Source: Planctomycetales bacterium 10988 | Lineage (GTDB): Bacteria; Planctomycetota; Planctomycetia; Pirellulales; Pb10988 | Assembly (NCBI GenBank): GCA_009664345.1 | Contig: CP043547.1 | Location: 1,984,001-2,048,000 of the forward strand | Length of the DNA stretch: 64,000 bases | Direction of reading: 5' to 3' | Shown here: piece by piece, positions 26,288 to 35,087 of the stretch | How the letters are laid out: each line of letters begins with the position of its first letter | Numbering within the stretch: position 1 is the first letter of the stretch | Notes under the pieces: generated by a model | The model's input: only the letters and a program-made list of their open reading frames with translations | What the model was told of the DNA's origin: nothing | Database searches by the model: none | Program-made: the position numbers and the translations under genes

Positions 26288-27463
26288 ATGAAAAAGCCAC
26301 GTCGAAGTGTTGCCTTATTGATTGAGACATCAAATGCCTACGCGCGGGGATTGTTGTCAGGCATCATTAGCTACATTCAAGAACATGCAAGCTGGTCGAT
26401 CTTTCTGCCGGAACAAGAAAGAGGAGCGACCCCGCCACGTTGGTTGTTAAATTGGAAGGGTGACGGCATCATCGCACGAATCGAAACCGATGCCATTGCT
26501 CAAGCGGTACGAAAAACAAAGCTACCGACCGTTGATCTGAGCGCGGCTCGCTATCTTCCAGACATCCCCTGGGTGGAAACCGACGATCATGCCATCGCGG
26601 AACTTGCCGCGGAACATCTACTTGAGCGAGGCTATCGGCATCTTGGCTATTGTGGAGACCCCGGCTTTAATTGGTCTGTGTGGAGATGTGAAATTTTTAC
26701 AGAACTGATTCAACAAAAAGGAGGAAAGTGTCATATTCATCAATCGCTTGCTCGTTACAATCCCCGCTATTCTTGGAATCGGGAAAAGACTCGGCTCTCA
26801 AAATGGCTTTCCAATTTACCGAAGCCGATTGCAATTTTTGCTTGTTATGACATTAAAGCCCAGCAACTATTAGATGTTTGTCGAGAATTAAATATCTCCG
26901 TGCCGGAAGAAGTTGCGGTATTAGGAGTGGATAACGATCCGATCTTGTGTGAGCTATGTACTCCACCGCTTTCAAGTGTCATTCCAAACACCCATCAAGC
27001 AGGTTATGAAGCGGCAGCTTTGTTAGAAGAAATGATGTCCGGCGAGAAGGTTTCCAACGAACCTTTGTTGATTAAACCTTTAGGAATTCACACTCGACAA
27101 TCGACCGATTTACTCGCGATCGAAGACCCTGACATTGCCAAAGCCTTCCGGTATATTCGCGAACAGGCCACCGCCAACATTCGCGTGCAAGATGTATTGG
27201 AGCAAGTGCCACTTTCCAGAAGAATGTTGGAACACCGGTTTGTAAAATATTTAGGCAGAACCCCGCATCAAGAAATTCAACGGCAGCGAATTAAACGCGT
27301 AAAAGAATTGTTGACACAATCCGATCTTTCTTTGACAGAAATCGCAATTCGCTCAGGCTTTGAACATACCGAATATATGTCGGTCGCTTTTAAAAGAGAA
27401 ACCGGCCAAACCCCAAGTCGCTATCGCCAAGAAACAGGGACGAACCGCGGCAAAGAGTTTTAA
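26288..27463 (+). CDS. XylR-like transcription regulator, LacI-type sensor fused to AraC DNA-binding domain
   Basis: Sugar-responsive regulator of 391 residues. Residues about 5-275 form a periplasmic-binding-protein-like sensor of the LacI/GalR kind: LLIETSNAYARGLLSGI, GDGIIARIET, WVETDDHAIAELAAEHLLERGYRHLGYCG and VAVLGVDNDPILCELCTPPLSSV. The C-terminal 105 residues are an AraC-type pair of helix-turn-helix units, with LSRRMLEHRFVKYLGRTPHQ and SLTEIAIRSGFEHTEYMSVAFKR. This is the E. coli XylR architecture, expanded in planctomycetes. It is divergent from the oxidoreductase at 24882 across 287 A+T-rich bases that should contain its operators; none could be defined. Confidence 0.9.
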   Translation: MKKPRRSVALLIETSNAYARGLLSGIISYIQEHASWSIFLPEQERGATPPRWLLNWKGDGIIARIETDAIAQAVRKTKLPTVDLSAARYLPDIPWVETDDHAIAELAAEHLLERGYRHLGYCGDPGFNWSVWRCEIFTELIQQKGGKCHIHQSLARYNPRYSWNREKTRLSKWLSNLPKPIAIFACYDIKAQQLLDVCRELNISVPEEVAVLGVDNDPILCELCTPPLSSVIPNTHQAGYEAAALLEEMMSGEKVSNEPLLIKPLGIHTRQSTDLLAIEDPDIAKAFRYIREQATANIRVQDVLEQVPLSRRMLEHRFVKYLGRTPHQEIQRQRIKRVKELLTQSDLSLTEIAIRSGFEHTEYMSVAFKRETGQTPSRYRQETGTNRGKEF

Positions 27464-27473
27464 AGATAGTTTC

Positions 27474-28415
27474 TTAAGAAGTAATGCCTTTCGTTAAGTA
27501 CATAAAGGCCGTTTCCAAATCTGGTTCATCTTCCACAATCTGTAGAAGTTTATATTTATTTTCAATCAATAGCTCGGCTAACGGACTATAGTCTTCTACA
27601 CCCGATGCCAGAGTGAGCATAATAACATTTTCTTGGACATCGACTTGATCGACCAAATCATGGTCTTCTAATAATTTAACCGCCTCCTCCTGCCGATCGA
27701 CAAGGCGTATCTTTAACAAAGTCTGCAACCGTACCTGTTTCATGACACTCGCGACATCGGTATTTACTAACAATTCGCCCCGCTCAATAATCCCAACTTT
27801 ATTACAAATATTTTTTAATTCTGGCAAGATATGGCTACTAATCATAATTGTCTTGCCCATGTTACGAAGCTCTTTCAACAAGCCTCGAATTTCAATCCGT
27901 GCCCGAGGATCAAGACCACTGGCAGGTTCATCTAATAGTAAAACTTGTGGATCATGTAACAACACGCGAGCCAAACCTAAACGTTGTGTCATCCCGCGAG
28001 AAAGACTCGTAACAAGGGCATCGCGTTTATATCCCAAATCAACTAATTCTAAAACTTGGTCACAAATCTTTCTGCGTTTTTCTCCACGAATCCGATAGGC
28101 TGCCGCAAAGAATTCTAAATATTCAATCACTTTCATATCATCATATACACCGAAAAAGTCGGGCATATAACCGATGACACGGCGAATCTCTTTAGGATGG
28201 CTATAAATAGAATATCCGCAAACAGAAGCCTCTCCATAAGTCGGAGTTAGCAAGGTTGCCAAGATCCGCATCGTCGTTGTTTTCCCAGCACCATTTGGTC
28301 CGATAAATCCAAAAACATCTCCTTCTTTCAGATCGAGATTCAACTCTTTAATCGCATAGAGATCACCATAAGTTTTTGTTAAGTCTTTTGTCTCGATCAC
28401 GGGTTTTCCTATCAT
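27474..28415 (-). CDS. ABC transporter ATP-binding protein (ABC-2 type)
   Basis: Cytosolic ATPase subunit, 313 residues. Walker A is GPNGAGKTT (about 39-47), the signature motif reads LSRGM rather than LSGGQ, Walker B is VLLLDEPASGLDPR and the switch His is in MISSHILPEL. The variant signature and the roughly 90-residue C-terminal extension are typical of ATPases that pair with ABC-2/GldF-like permeases. No permease lies next to it; the preceding gene encodes a large membrane protein with two helices. It is the last gene of the minus-strand cluster that begins at 34034, with a 68-base gap before it. Cargo is unknown. Confidence 0.9.
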   Translation of the reverse strand: MIGKPVIETKDLTKTYGDLYAIKELNLDLKEGDVFGFIGPNGAGKTTTMRILATLLTPTYGEASVCGYSIYSHPKEIRRVIGYMPDFFGVYDDMKVIEYLEFFAAAYRIRGEKRRKICDQVLELVDLGYKRDALVTSLSRGMTQRLGLARVLLHDPQVLLLDEPASGLDPRARIEIRGLLKELRNMGKTIMISSHILPELKNICNKVGIIERGELLVNTDVASVMKQVRLQTLLKIRLVDRQEEAVKLLEDHDLVDQVDVQENVIMLTLASGVEDYSPLAELLIENKYKLLQIVEDEPDLETAFMYLTKGITS

Positions 28416-28483
28416 TCGCTAACTAGAAATGGACTATAAATGTCAAATAGACTTCAGGTTGTCAAATGTTTAAACAATCGTCT

Positions 28484-30802
28484 CTACTCTTCCTCGTTTT
28501 GAGTCGTTAAGACAAAACGAAAATAGGTATAATGATCTCGTTTTAAATTCCGTGATTCAAGCCCTTGTTCTTGATCTTTCAAAACCAATTCAGGCTGATC
28601 AGAAAAACCACTTAAGATCGCCTTCTTGGCTTGCAGCTGGTTATCCATATTTAACGATTGGTAGATGACATTCCCTATATTGAATTGCGTTCTCTCGTCA
28701 ACCTGTGAAAGCCTGCTGGGTGAGAGAGTCTTTTGCAGTAATCGATAGAGGCTCGCTTCAGGCGAACGGCTGGTAACGCCTCGAGCGTCAAACTTTACTG
28801 AAGGATCACCATCAAAATTCTGACTCACCACTTCGTCGAATTGTTGAGTCATCGCACTAGATAAACTTACGCGACGGCTCGGGTCGATTTCAAACTCCGT
28901 CTCTGAAGCAAGCTCGATATCCCCTAGAAAGTAAGCAGAGGTCTTATAAGCAAGCACGGCAGCCTTTAAAGAAATTTTCCGCGTTGACTGAATTGAAACC
29001 CTCGCGGGTTCTTCCTTTTCAAGGTAAACATTGCCTTGAAAGATGTCCTTCTCTTGACTTTGTAAACAGGCTTGAAAGGTTTTGGTAGACCACACTTGAA
29101 GCGGAACCTGTTGTAACCTTGCCTCTGTCAGATTCATTCGATAACCAGATCGAAAAAGCGAGCCCCCGGATCGGTTTGCCGCAAACTGATTATTGAGTGA
29201 GAAATCACTATTACTAAATAAACGTGAAGTTGCATCGTCTGAAGAATGATCTGTCGAAGTTTTAGATTCAATTGATAAATTATAATCTTCAGTCAGAGGA
29301 CTAAAAATTGTAAACCAACTGTTTGTACGTTTTGTCCCCGTTTCACTATCGTAGTCAACCAAGGAAACTTGATTTAAACGGGCCTCTCTCCCTTTTAAAT
29401 AGACTGCTAAATAGTAAGCTCCGATACTAACGACAATGACCATGATTGGAAAAGTAATCCAAGTTAACTCCATCTTTTTAAAGACTTTCTTTACCAAAAA
29501 GTAGTCCCCTGGGCCTATCAATAGCACGTAGAGAAAAATCAAACCAGCCACCCAGGCAAAAGGGACTAGTTTCACTCCAGGGAACTGTTCAATATTGCGA
29601 TGAAGCTCGCTTCCCCATTCCAGCTGAGGGCTTTGATAGTTATTGTTGTTAGCGTCTTCAGACGACTCTACAAGATTTTCCCACTGGAGTAGTTTGGAAT
29701 AGAAAGCAAGTCTCCCTTTCCAATTAGTAAATGTTTGTAACTCCAAGTCACCTGCAATAAAACGAACAGTCCCGAAGCCGTAAGTATTATGAATAATTAG
29801 TGGAAGATCATTCCCTTCCGCGGCGAGAACTTCTCCCTCTACATCATTTAATTGAGGAACAAGTAAAGGGCTTCCGTTGGAGATATTCAAGGCTTCGGAG
29901 GCATTGACCGAAGCGAACCGTTCGAAAGTTTCACCTGAGCTCAAAGTAAATAATTTTTCAAACTCCCCTGGAACTAATTGCGTAAGTGGATGATCCGGCT
30001 GATTCAAAATACTTGAAGAACCTTCGCCTCCACTAAACAACACTTTTCCACCCATTCGAATCCAGGTTAACAGGGCTTCGCGTTGTGCATCTGACATTGA
30101 TTCATAAAGCTGTGGTCTTTCCGTAGAAAGAAGCAACCAATCAACGGCATCATATCCATACCATCGTGTAGGGAGTTGAGAAGTCTCTGTAAACACTGCC
30201 ACTTCCGGACGTGTGTTTTGTTCCCAGTTGAGCCGATTAACCACATCGATCATTTGAAAACTAGTGCCAATTCCTACGCATATTGGAGATTGATAATGAA
30301 GAGGGATCGGCAATTTCTCTGCATAGACTTTATTGGCGTAGGTTCTTCCGCTACGAGCATCAATAAAACGCACATCCAACGCAAGTCCCGCGTGCCCAGG
30401 TTTTAAATAGATTGGGTTGCTTGTTAAGACCTGTCCTGGAGAAAGTTGATAAAGGGAAGACTCGACTTGATAAAGTGCGTTGTCGCTATCTTCGGTTTGA
30501 ACAACGAAACGACCTTGTAAAGGTCCATGATCATCGCCCCCTTTAATCGTAAGACGTAGTGATGTCCATTTCCCTGTCTTATATAGCCCGGCTATTCCAA
30601 ACTCGATGGAATCGGAAAATTGAGGCGGTCCCGCAAAAGCATTCGTATAGAGAAGACTAGCAATCGTCAAACAATATAATAATAGTGCCTTAGAAAAAAG
30701 CGGAGAACTTTGAAGACGATCAGTAGAAAATAAATAGAGATTTGAAAGCCGACTATGTATAAATTTCACTTTAAACCTACACTTCAACCATGGTGCGTTC
30801 AT
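28484..30802 (-). CDS. Large membrane protein with GATase-like extracytoplasmic domain
   Basis: Function not known. The 772-residue protein has an N-terminal hydrophobic segment (about 40-56, possibly a signal peptide with a basic N-region) followed by an extracytoplasmic beta-rich part. Residues about 180-300 resemble the glutamine-amidotransferase-like fold found in GldG/IFT52-type proteins (YDAVDWLLLS, then REALLTWIRMGGKVLFSGGEG). Two membrane helices follow (about 415-440 and 445-470), then a long soluble C-terminal part. GldG-like proteins work with ABC ATPases, and an ATPase gene follows 68 bases downstream, so the two may form one complex. The ATG at 30802 shares one base with the stop codon of the MazG-like gene (TAATG), supporting translational coupling and this start. 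Confidence 0.7.
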   Translation of the reverse strand: MNAPWLKCRFKVKFIHSRLSNLYLFSTDRLQSSPLFSKALLLYCLTIASLLYTNAFAGPPQFSDSIEFGIAGLYKTGKWTSLRLTIKGGDDHGPLQGRFVVQTEDSDNALYQVESSLYQLSPGQVLTSNPIYLKPGHAGLALDVRFIDARSGRTYANKVYAEKLPIPLHYQSPICVGIGTSFQMIDVVNRLNWEQNTRPEVAVFTETSQLPTRWYGYDAVDWLLLSTERPQLYESMSDAQREALLTWIRMGGKVLFSGGEGSSSILNQPDHPLTQLVPGEFEKLFTLSSGETFERFASVNASEALNISNGSPLLVPQLNDVEGEVLAAEGNDLPLIIHNTYGFGTVRFIAGDLELQTFTNWKGRLAFYSKLLQWENLVESSEDANNNNYQSPQLEWGSELHRNIEQFPGVKLVPFAWVAGLIFLYVLLIGPGDYFLVKKVFKKMELTWITFPIMVIVVSIGAYYLAVYLKGREARLNQVSLVDYDSETGTKRTNSWFTIFSPLTEDYNLSIESKTSTDHSSDDATSRLFSNSDFSLNNQFAANRSGGSLFRSGYRMNLTEARLQQVPLQVWSTKTFQACLQSQEKDIFQGNVYLEKEEPARVSIQSTRKISLKAAVLAYKTSAYFLGDIELASETEFEIDPSRRVSLSSAMTQQFDEVVSQNFDGDPSVKFDARGVTSRSPEASLYRLLQKTLSPSRLSQVDERTQFNIGNVIYQSLNMDNQLQAKKAILSGFSDQPELVLKDQEQGLESRNLKRDHYTYFRFVLTTQNEEE

Positions 30803-31146
30803 TAGGGTTTCTCCGCTTGATCACAGGTGCAGACAAATTGCTGACAACCAGGACAACCTGAGCCATACTTTTCTTTCATCGCACCAGCTAGGTCGACACC
30901 TGCAACGTTTGCGATCGTTGTTAACCAAGCAATGACATCCGCAAATTCACCTTCACACTCGTTCAACGTTCCTGAACGTAAAGCAGCGGCAAGCTCACCA
31001 ATTTCTTCCATCAACCACATGAAGGTTCCATCGACACCACGTGCTAAATCTTTTTCAAGATACATGTCATGGATCAGTTTTTGAAACTCGTGGAAACCCA
31101 CATCGGATTGTTCAAAAGCCTCGGGATTCCAGGGGGTTCGTTTCAA
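30802..31146 (-). CDS. MazG-like nucleotide pyrophosphohydrolase-fold protein
   Basis: Small all-alpha protein of 114 residues with the MazG/all-alpha NTP pyrophosphohydrolase pattern. The metal-binding Glu/Asp residues are visible: EEIGELAAALR (about 46-56) and ECEGEFADVIAWLTTIANVAG (about 64-84), the usual ExxE plus ExxD arrangement. The C-terminus adds CPGCQQFVCTC, a possible metal-binding cysteine cluster not needed for catalysis. Family members hydrolyse NTPs or their damaged forms. It appears to start at TTG (31146) within TTGA, which overlaps the stop codon of the TPR gene, and it overlaps the next gene by one base. This very tight packing argues for one operon with a shared function. 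Confidence 0.75.
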   Translation of the reverse strand: MKRTPWNPEAFEQSDVGFHEFQKLIHDMYLEKDLARGVDGTFMWLMEEIGELAAALRSGTLNECEGEFADVIAWLTTIANVAGVDLAGAMKEKYGSGCPGCQQFVCTCDQAEKP

Positions 31147-34034
31147 GGTTCTATCTCCCTCAACAGATTATTTGCTGTAAGATGAGTAGGGTCTTCGCGA
31201 AGAATTTTATTTAATTTCTCTTTGGCTCGATTATTTTTATTCAGTTTAATATAAACACGAGCTAAAGCGATTGTCAGCATTTCTGTTTCGGGAGTGAGCT
31301 TCGCGGCGGACTCCCAGGCGAGCTCAGCCATCTGCCAATGTTCAAGCTCATACTCTGCTTGACCTAACCAGAGATGCACTTCCGGATCGGTCAATTTAAC
31401 ATAGATCGCTTCGCGTGCCCACTTGGCGGCCTGCGAATAATCTTTTTGAAGGATTGCCAACTGAGCTAGCTTCTTTCTTGTCAGAAAATCATCAGCATCC
31501 AAAGAGGCAATCGTTTCCAAGGCATGCGCCAGCTTTTGTTGATTTCCTGACATTAAATAAACACGTGCGAGTTGTCTTGCCCAGAGCGGGTCATTCGAGT
31601 GGTGCGATTGTGCCCAGCGATAACATTCTTCCGCTTTTTGATATTGTTTTTGTTTTAAATAGATCGCTGCCAACAACTGAACCGCTTCGGGATAGGGCTT
31701 ATCCTCTCCAACCGTTTTATTTAATCGGATCACCGCGGCGGAAACATCCCCTTCGGCAAGCTCAATGCGTGCGAGTAAATATTGAGCAAATGGGAAAGAA
31801 GGCTTGGTCTGTAAAGCGTGGATTAAAAGTTCGCGAGCCTCTTGATAGCGTTTGGTTTTGAGATATAGATTCGCAAGCTGCGTGGCAACGAGAGGATCAT
31901 CGGGGCGTTCCGTTTTTAAACGGAGTAGTTTGGCATAGTTTTGATCGCCATAGTCAAACTCGTAGGACGATTCGTTCTGGATAATTTTTTCTAAATAGTT
32001 TTGAAAGTTTTGATCAAATTCATCTTCAGAGATATGAAAGACTTCGTGAATCGCTTCTGGTGTATCTAAGTTTAAATACAGTGCATTCAACAACTTTCCA
32101 GGCGTCTTTTCCCCAAAGTTTTCTTTGATGAATTGAAAGTAAAGTTCCGATTGACAATAGGCCATCAACCAATCACTTTTCCCTTGGGGTCGAATGAAGC
32201 CAAAGTTGATCGATTCCAAGTTAAACAGACTATTTGAACGATATCGTTGTTTTAAAAGAGCATTCCATTCGGGTGGACGGGGATAGCCTTCATTATCAAC
32301 TGCAATTCCTTCGGCTAACCAATGCGGTAGATTGAACCGAGTTTGTTGTAAATTAATGACATGAATAAGCTCGTGCTTTAATACTCTCGACCAGTTGTAA
32401 GGAACCTCTGATGGGGAAGTGATGGCAACGACTTGACCTGCACAGGCCCCGACGGTGCTAATGTAAGGAATCCCCGCCATGCGAGCACTAAACCAACCAT
32501 GGCCAGGCGTTTTTCCTTTTTGACTGAAAATTTCAATCAATACTTTCGAGTCGACTTCATATTGAAATTGTTTCGCTAACTCAGGATAGATTTCTTCTAA
32601 ATACACCCCGGCATAGCGGGCTAAAATTTCATCTGAGGTTCCACGGTAGCGAATGAAAAAGTGTTCTGTTTCTAAGGTTTTGTAGAATGCAAGCGTCTCT
32701 ATAACTTGTAACATATTGTGGACGCGTACATGGAAAGGATCGAGTTGAAAAGCCCGATTCAACACCTCGGCAGCTTCTTCCTCGTTTCCCATTCTCATCA
32801 ACAATAAACCCAAGTCCGCTAAGATATCTGCTCGATTCGGCTGACACTCATTGGCTTTTCGGAAGTAGGGTTCAGAATCGAAGTAGCGTCTTCGCCGATC
32901 AAGTGTCGAAGCCAGGGAATAATAGAATTCTCCACAATGGGGATTTCTACTTTCGACACTCTCCATCAATTCCAAAGCATTGGTTGAGGGTTGCTCTGGT
33001 CTACTTTCCAACAAGACATAACAGGCAGCAATTTTTCCTAACAAAGCTTCAGAAGTGGGATAGCGTTCTTTGATTTTATTTAATCGCTCCAAGGCATCTT
33101 GTGTGCGAAAGTTCGCTAGGTCGATTTCCGTGAGTGATAGATTTACTGCTAAATCAAGGGGGCTAATTTCAATTGCACGGTCAAGTTGTCGTTTCGCCTC
33201 ATCGAGATCGAAGTCAAGAAGATAAACCTCCGCAAGAGAGGTATAAGCGGAAACGGCATTGGGATTGATAGACAGTGCTTGTTGGAAGTGACGCACTGCC
33301 TCGGGTTTATTGAATTTCTTTAAATAAAGATTCCCCGCAGCAACCAGAGCAGGCCAATAGTTCGGGTTTCTTTCAAGCTGCTGTTGTTTTAAATCGTTGA
33401 CAAGAAATTTAAAAAGTTCCGACTGAGGATGCCGGAGAAGATAATCATTTAAAATAAGATGATAGGTGTGAAGTTGCTCAACTTCCTGGAAAGGCTGCTG
33501 TTCATATTGTTGTTGAATGCGTCGAGCCAGCGAATCGGCCTCTTCAAGTTTCCCGGTATCTCGCAAAAGCCGAATCTTGAGCCATTGGGCTTTTATATTT
33601 AATGGGTCCGTCTTAAGGATCTTTTCTGTTAAGGCTTCCGCTTTATTCAACTTTCCTGAAATGTAATTAATTTCAGCGAGAGCGAGATCGATTTCTATCG
33701 AAGCAAAATTCTGTTGATCCGCTTGTTCGAAAAGTTCCAAGGAGGCCTCTCGATTTCCACGAGCAAGCAGACATCGCACTTGACCGAGTAAACCTTCGAT
33801 CGGGTATTCAGCGGCCAGCAATGTATAATTCGCACGGGCCTCCGCATATTTACCCGTCAGTTCCATCTGCTTGGCTCTTTCCAAAGCAGCGTTTTTTTCT
33901 TGGGCAAATACTAGTCCGGCTGACAATGCAAGCATGAAACGGAACCCTACACAGCATAGGAAGATCACTTGCTTGCCGCATCTAGACTGAGGCAACATGT
34001 AACACTTCCGCTGAACAAGGTAGGGCAAGCCCAT
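31143..34034 (-). CDS. Exported TPR protein with gluzincin metallopeptidase domain
   Basis: A 963-residue protein with a signal peptide (hydrophobic segment about 24-44, ending VFAQE; start at residue 1 or at Met12). Tetratricopeptide units cover about 50-440 and again about 690-960, with clear examples such as AEARANYTLLAAEYP and AVRHFQQALSINPNAVSAYT. Between them, about 460-680, is a peptidase-MA-like domain with the zinc site KHELIHVINLQ (HExxH near 550) and the downstream Glu in LPHWLAEGIAV. The active site looks intact. It should act outside the cytoplasm on a protein recruited by the TPRs. It heads a four-gene minus-strand cluster with overlapping ends. An A+T-rich 118-base gap upstream presumably holds the promoter. 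Confidence 0.85.
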   Translation of the reverse strand: MGLPYLVQRKCYMLPQSRCGKQVIFLCCVGFRFMLALSAGLVFAQEKNAALERAKQMELTGKYAEARANYTLLAAEYPIEGLLGQVRCLLARGNREASLELFEQADQQNFASIEIDLALAEINYISGKLNKAEALTEKILKTDPLNIKAQWLKIRLLRDTGKLEEADSLARRIQQQYEQQPFQEVEQLHTYHLILNDYLLRHPQSELFKFLVNDLKQQQLERNPNYWPALVAAGNLYLKKFNKPEAVRHFQQALSINPNAVSAYTSLAEVYLLDFDLDEAKRQLDRAIEISPLDLAVNLSLTEIDLANFRTQDALERLNKIKERYPTSEALLGKIAACYVLLESRPEQPSTNALELMESVESRNPHCGEFYYSLASTLDRRRRYFDSEPYFRKANECQPNRADILADLGLLLMRMGNEEEAAEVLNRAFQLDPFHVRVHNMLQVIETLAFYKTLETEHFFIRYRGTSDEILARYAGVYLEEIYPELAKQFQYEVDSKVLIEIFSQKGKTPGHGWFSARMAGIPYISTVGACAGQVVAITSPSEVPYNWSRVLKHELIHVINLQQTRFNLPHWLAEGIAVDNEGYPRPPEWNALLKQRYRSNSLFNLESINFGFIRPQGKSDWLMAYCQSELYFQFIKENFGEKTPGKLLNALYLNLDTPEAIHEVFHISEDEFDQNFQNYLEKIIQNESSYEFDYGDQNYAKLLRLKTERPDDPLVATQLANLYLKTKRYQEARELLIHALQTKPSFPFAQYLLARIELAEGDVSAAVIRLNKTVGEDKPYPEAVQLLAAIYLKQKQYQKAEECYRWAQSHHSNDPLWARQLARVYLMSGNQQKLAHALETIASLDADDFLTRKKLAQLAILQKDYSQAAKWAREAIYVKLTDPEVHLWLGQAEYELEHWQMAELAWESAAKLTPETEMLTIALARVYIKLNKNNRAKEKLNKILREDPTHLTANNLLREIEP

Positions 34035-34152
34035 ACGACAACCTCAGAATCTTCTGTTAGATTTTGTCAACTTTAAACTAGGAATCAACTCTCTAAAACG
34101 TGTTAGTTTTTTTAAAGTTAATCATGCATTTTATATAAAGAGTATCATTTTA

Positions 34153-34992
34153 TTAAGTTGAAAGGACCCAAGCGGCGACTTCTTGTAACCCGTCTTCATC
34201 ATGTGGCGGAGCAATGCGGTCCGCGATTTCTTTGACACAATCGACGGCATTTCCCATCGCCACCCCCAGGCCCGCAGCGGCGATCATTGGGAGATCATTG
34301 ACATCGTCGCCGACGGCACAAATTTCTTCATCTTTAATCCCCCACTTGTCTGCCAGGGAACGAATGCCGGACCATTTTGTAATGCCAAAACGGGCAACTT
34401 CACACATCCATCCTTTATACATAGGACTTCTTAAAACATGAAGTTGTAGTTGTTCCGGCAGGGCTTCATGTAGATGTTGTTCCGCTTTTAGCATTTGCGT
34501 TTCCGAACCCATCAAGAAACCACCAAAGATATTGGAGGGCAGGGTCGTTGTCCAATCTTCCCAAATGGAACCCTGAGTATGATTGCGATGTAAATATTCA
34601 GAGACCGGGTCGGTCATGGCTCGATCCCCGCGGTAGTAGAAATCAAAGCCTTGATCGAAGGTGTCTCCGTGAAGAATCGCCTCATGCGTTAACACGTCTG
34701 CGACTTCCAACCAAGCACGCAGTTGTTCTTCGGTAAACGTCGCGGCATGGTAGGTGCGATGATCTTCGCCAGGATGTTTAATTAATGCTCCGCTACAGGT
34801 AATAATAGGAACATTGAGTTTTAATTTTTCCACAAAAGGAAGCACGGTGCGGTAACGCCGTCCGGTTGCTAAAACCACTTGAATCCCCGCCGATTGGACT
34901 TCGGCAAGGACTTCGATGGTACGATCGGTTAATTGATCTTTACTGTTCAGTAGGGTTCCATCCACGTCTAAAGCAAGTAAACGATAGGGCAT
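34153..34992 (-). CDS. Cof-type HAD hydrolase
   Basis: Haloacid-dehalogenase-superfamily phosphatase of the Cof/SupH (type IIB cap) group, 279 residues. Motif I is ALDVDGTLL (nucleophile Asp9 and Asp11), motif II is VLATGRRY, the motif III Lys is in FGITKWSGI and motif IV is VGDDVNDLPMIAAAG. The cap lies between motifs II and III. Such enzymes dephosphorylate sugar phosphates, FMN or similar small molecules, and substrate cannot be predicted. The ATG at 34992 starts the first strand (MPYRLLALDVDG). It lies between the radical SAM gene and the TPR operon on the same strand. Confidence 0.92.
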   Translation of the reverse strand: MPYRLLALDVDGTLLNSKDQLTDRTIEVLAEVQSAGIQVVLATGRRYRTVLPFVEKLKLNVPIITCSGALIKHPGEDHRTYHAATFTEEQLRAWLEVADVLTHEAILHGDTFDQGFDFYYRGDRAMTDPVSEYLHRNHTQGSIWEDWTTTLPSNIFGGFLMGSETQMLKAEQHLHEALPEQLQLHVLRSPMYKGWMCEVARFGITKWSGIRSLADKWGIKDEEICAVGDDVNDLPMIAAAGLGVAMGNAVDCVKEIADRIAPPHDEDGLQEVAAWVLST

Positions 34993-35022
34993 CGCTTTAT
35001 TTATCCATTTTTATATATAGTT

Positions 35023-35076
35023 TGAAGTGTCATAACGCAGTTCATGTAGAAACAAAAACTTTTTTCTGACACTTCA
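35023..35076 (-). terminator. Inverted repeat after the radical SAM gene
   Basis: TGAAGTGTCA (35023-35032) and TGACACTTCA (35067-35076) are perfect inverted copies around a 34-base A/T-rich loop. It lies directly after the radical SAM stop and before the HAD gene. The loop is long for an intrinsic terminator, so an operator function is also possible. Confidence 0.4.
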
Positions 35077-35087
35077 CTTAAATCATT

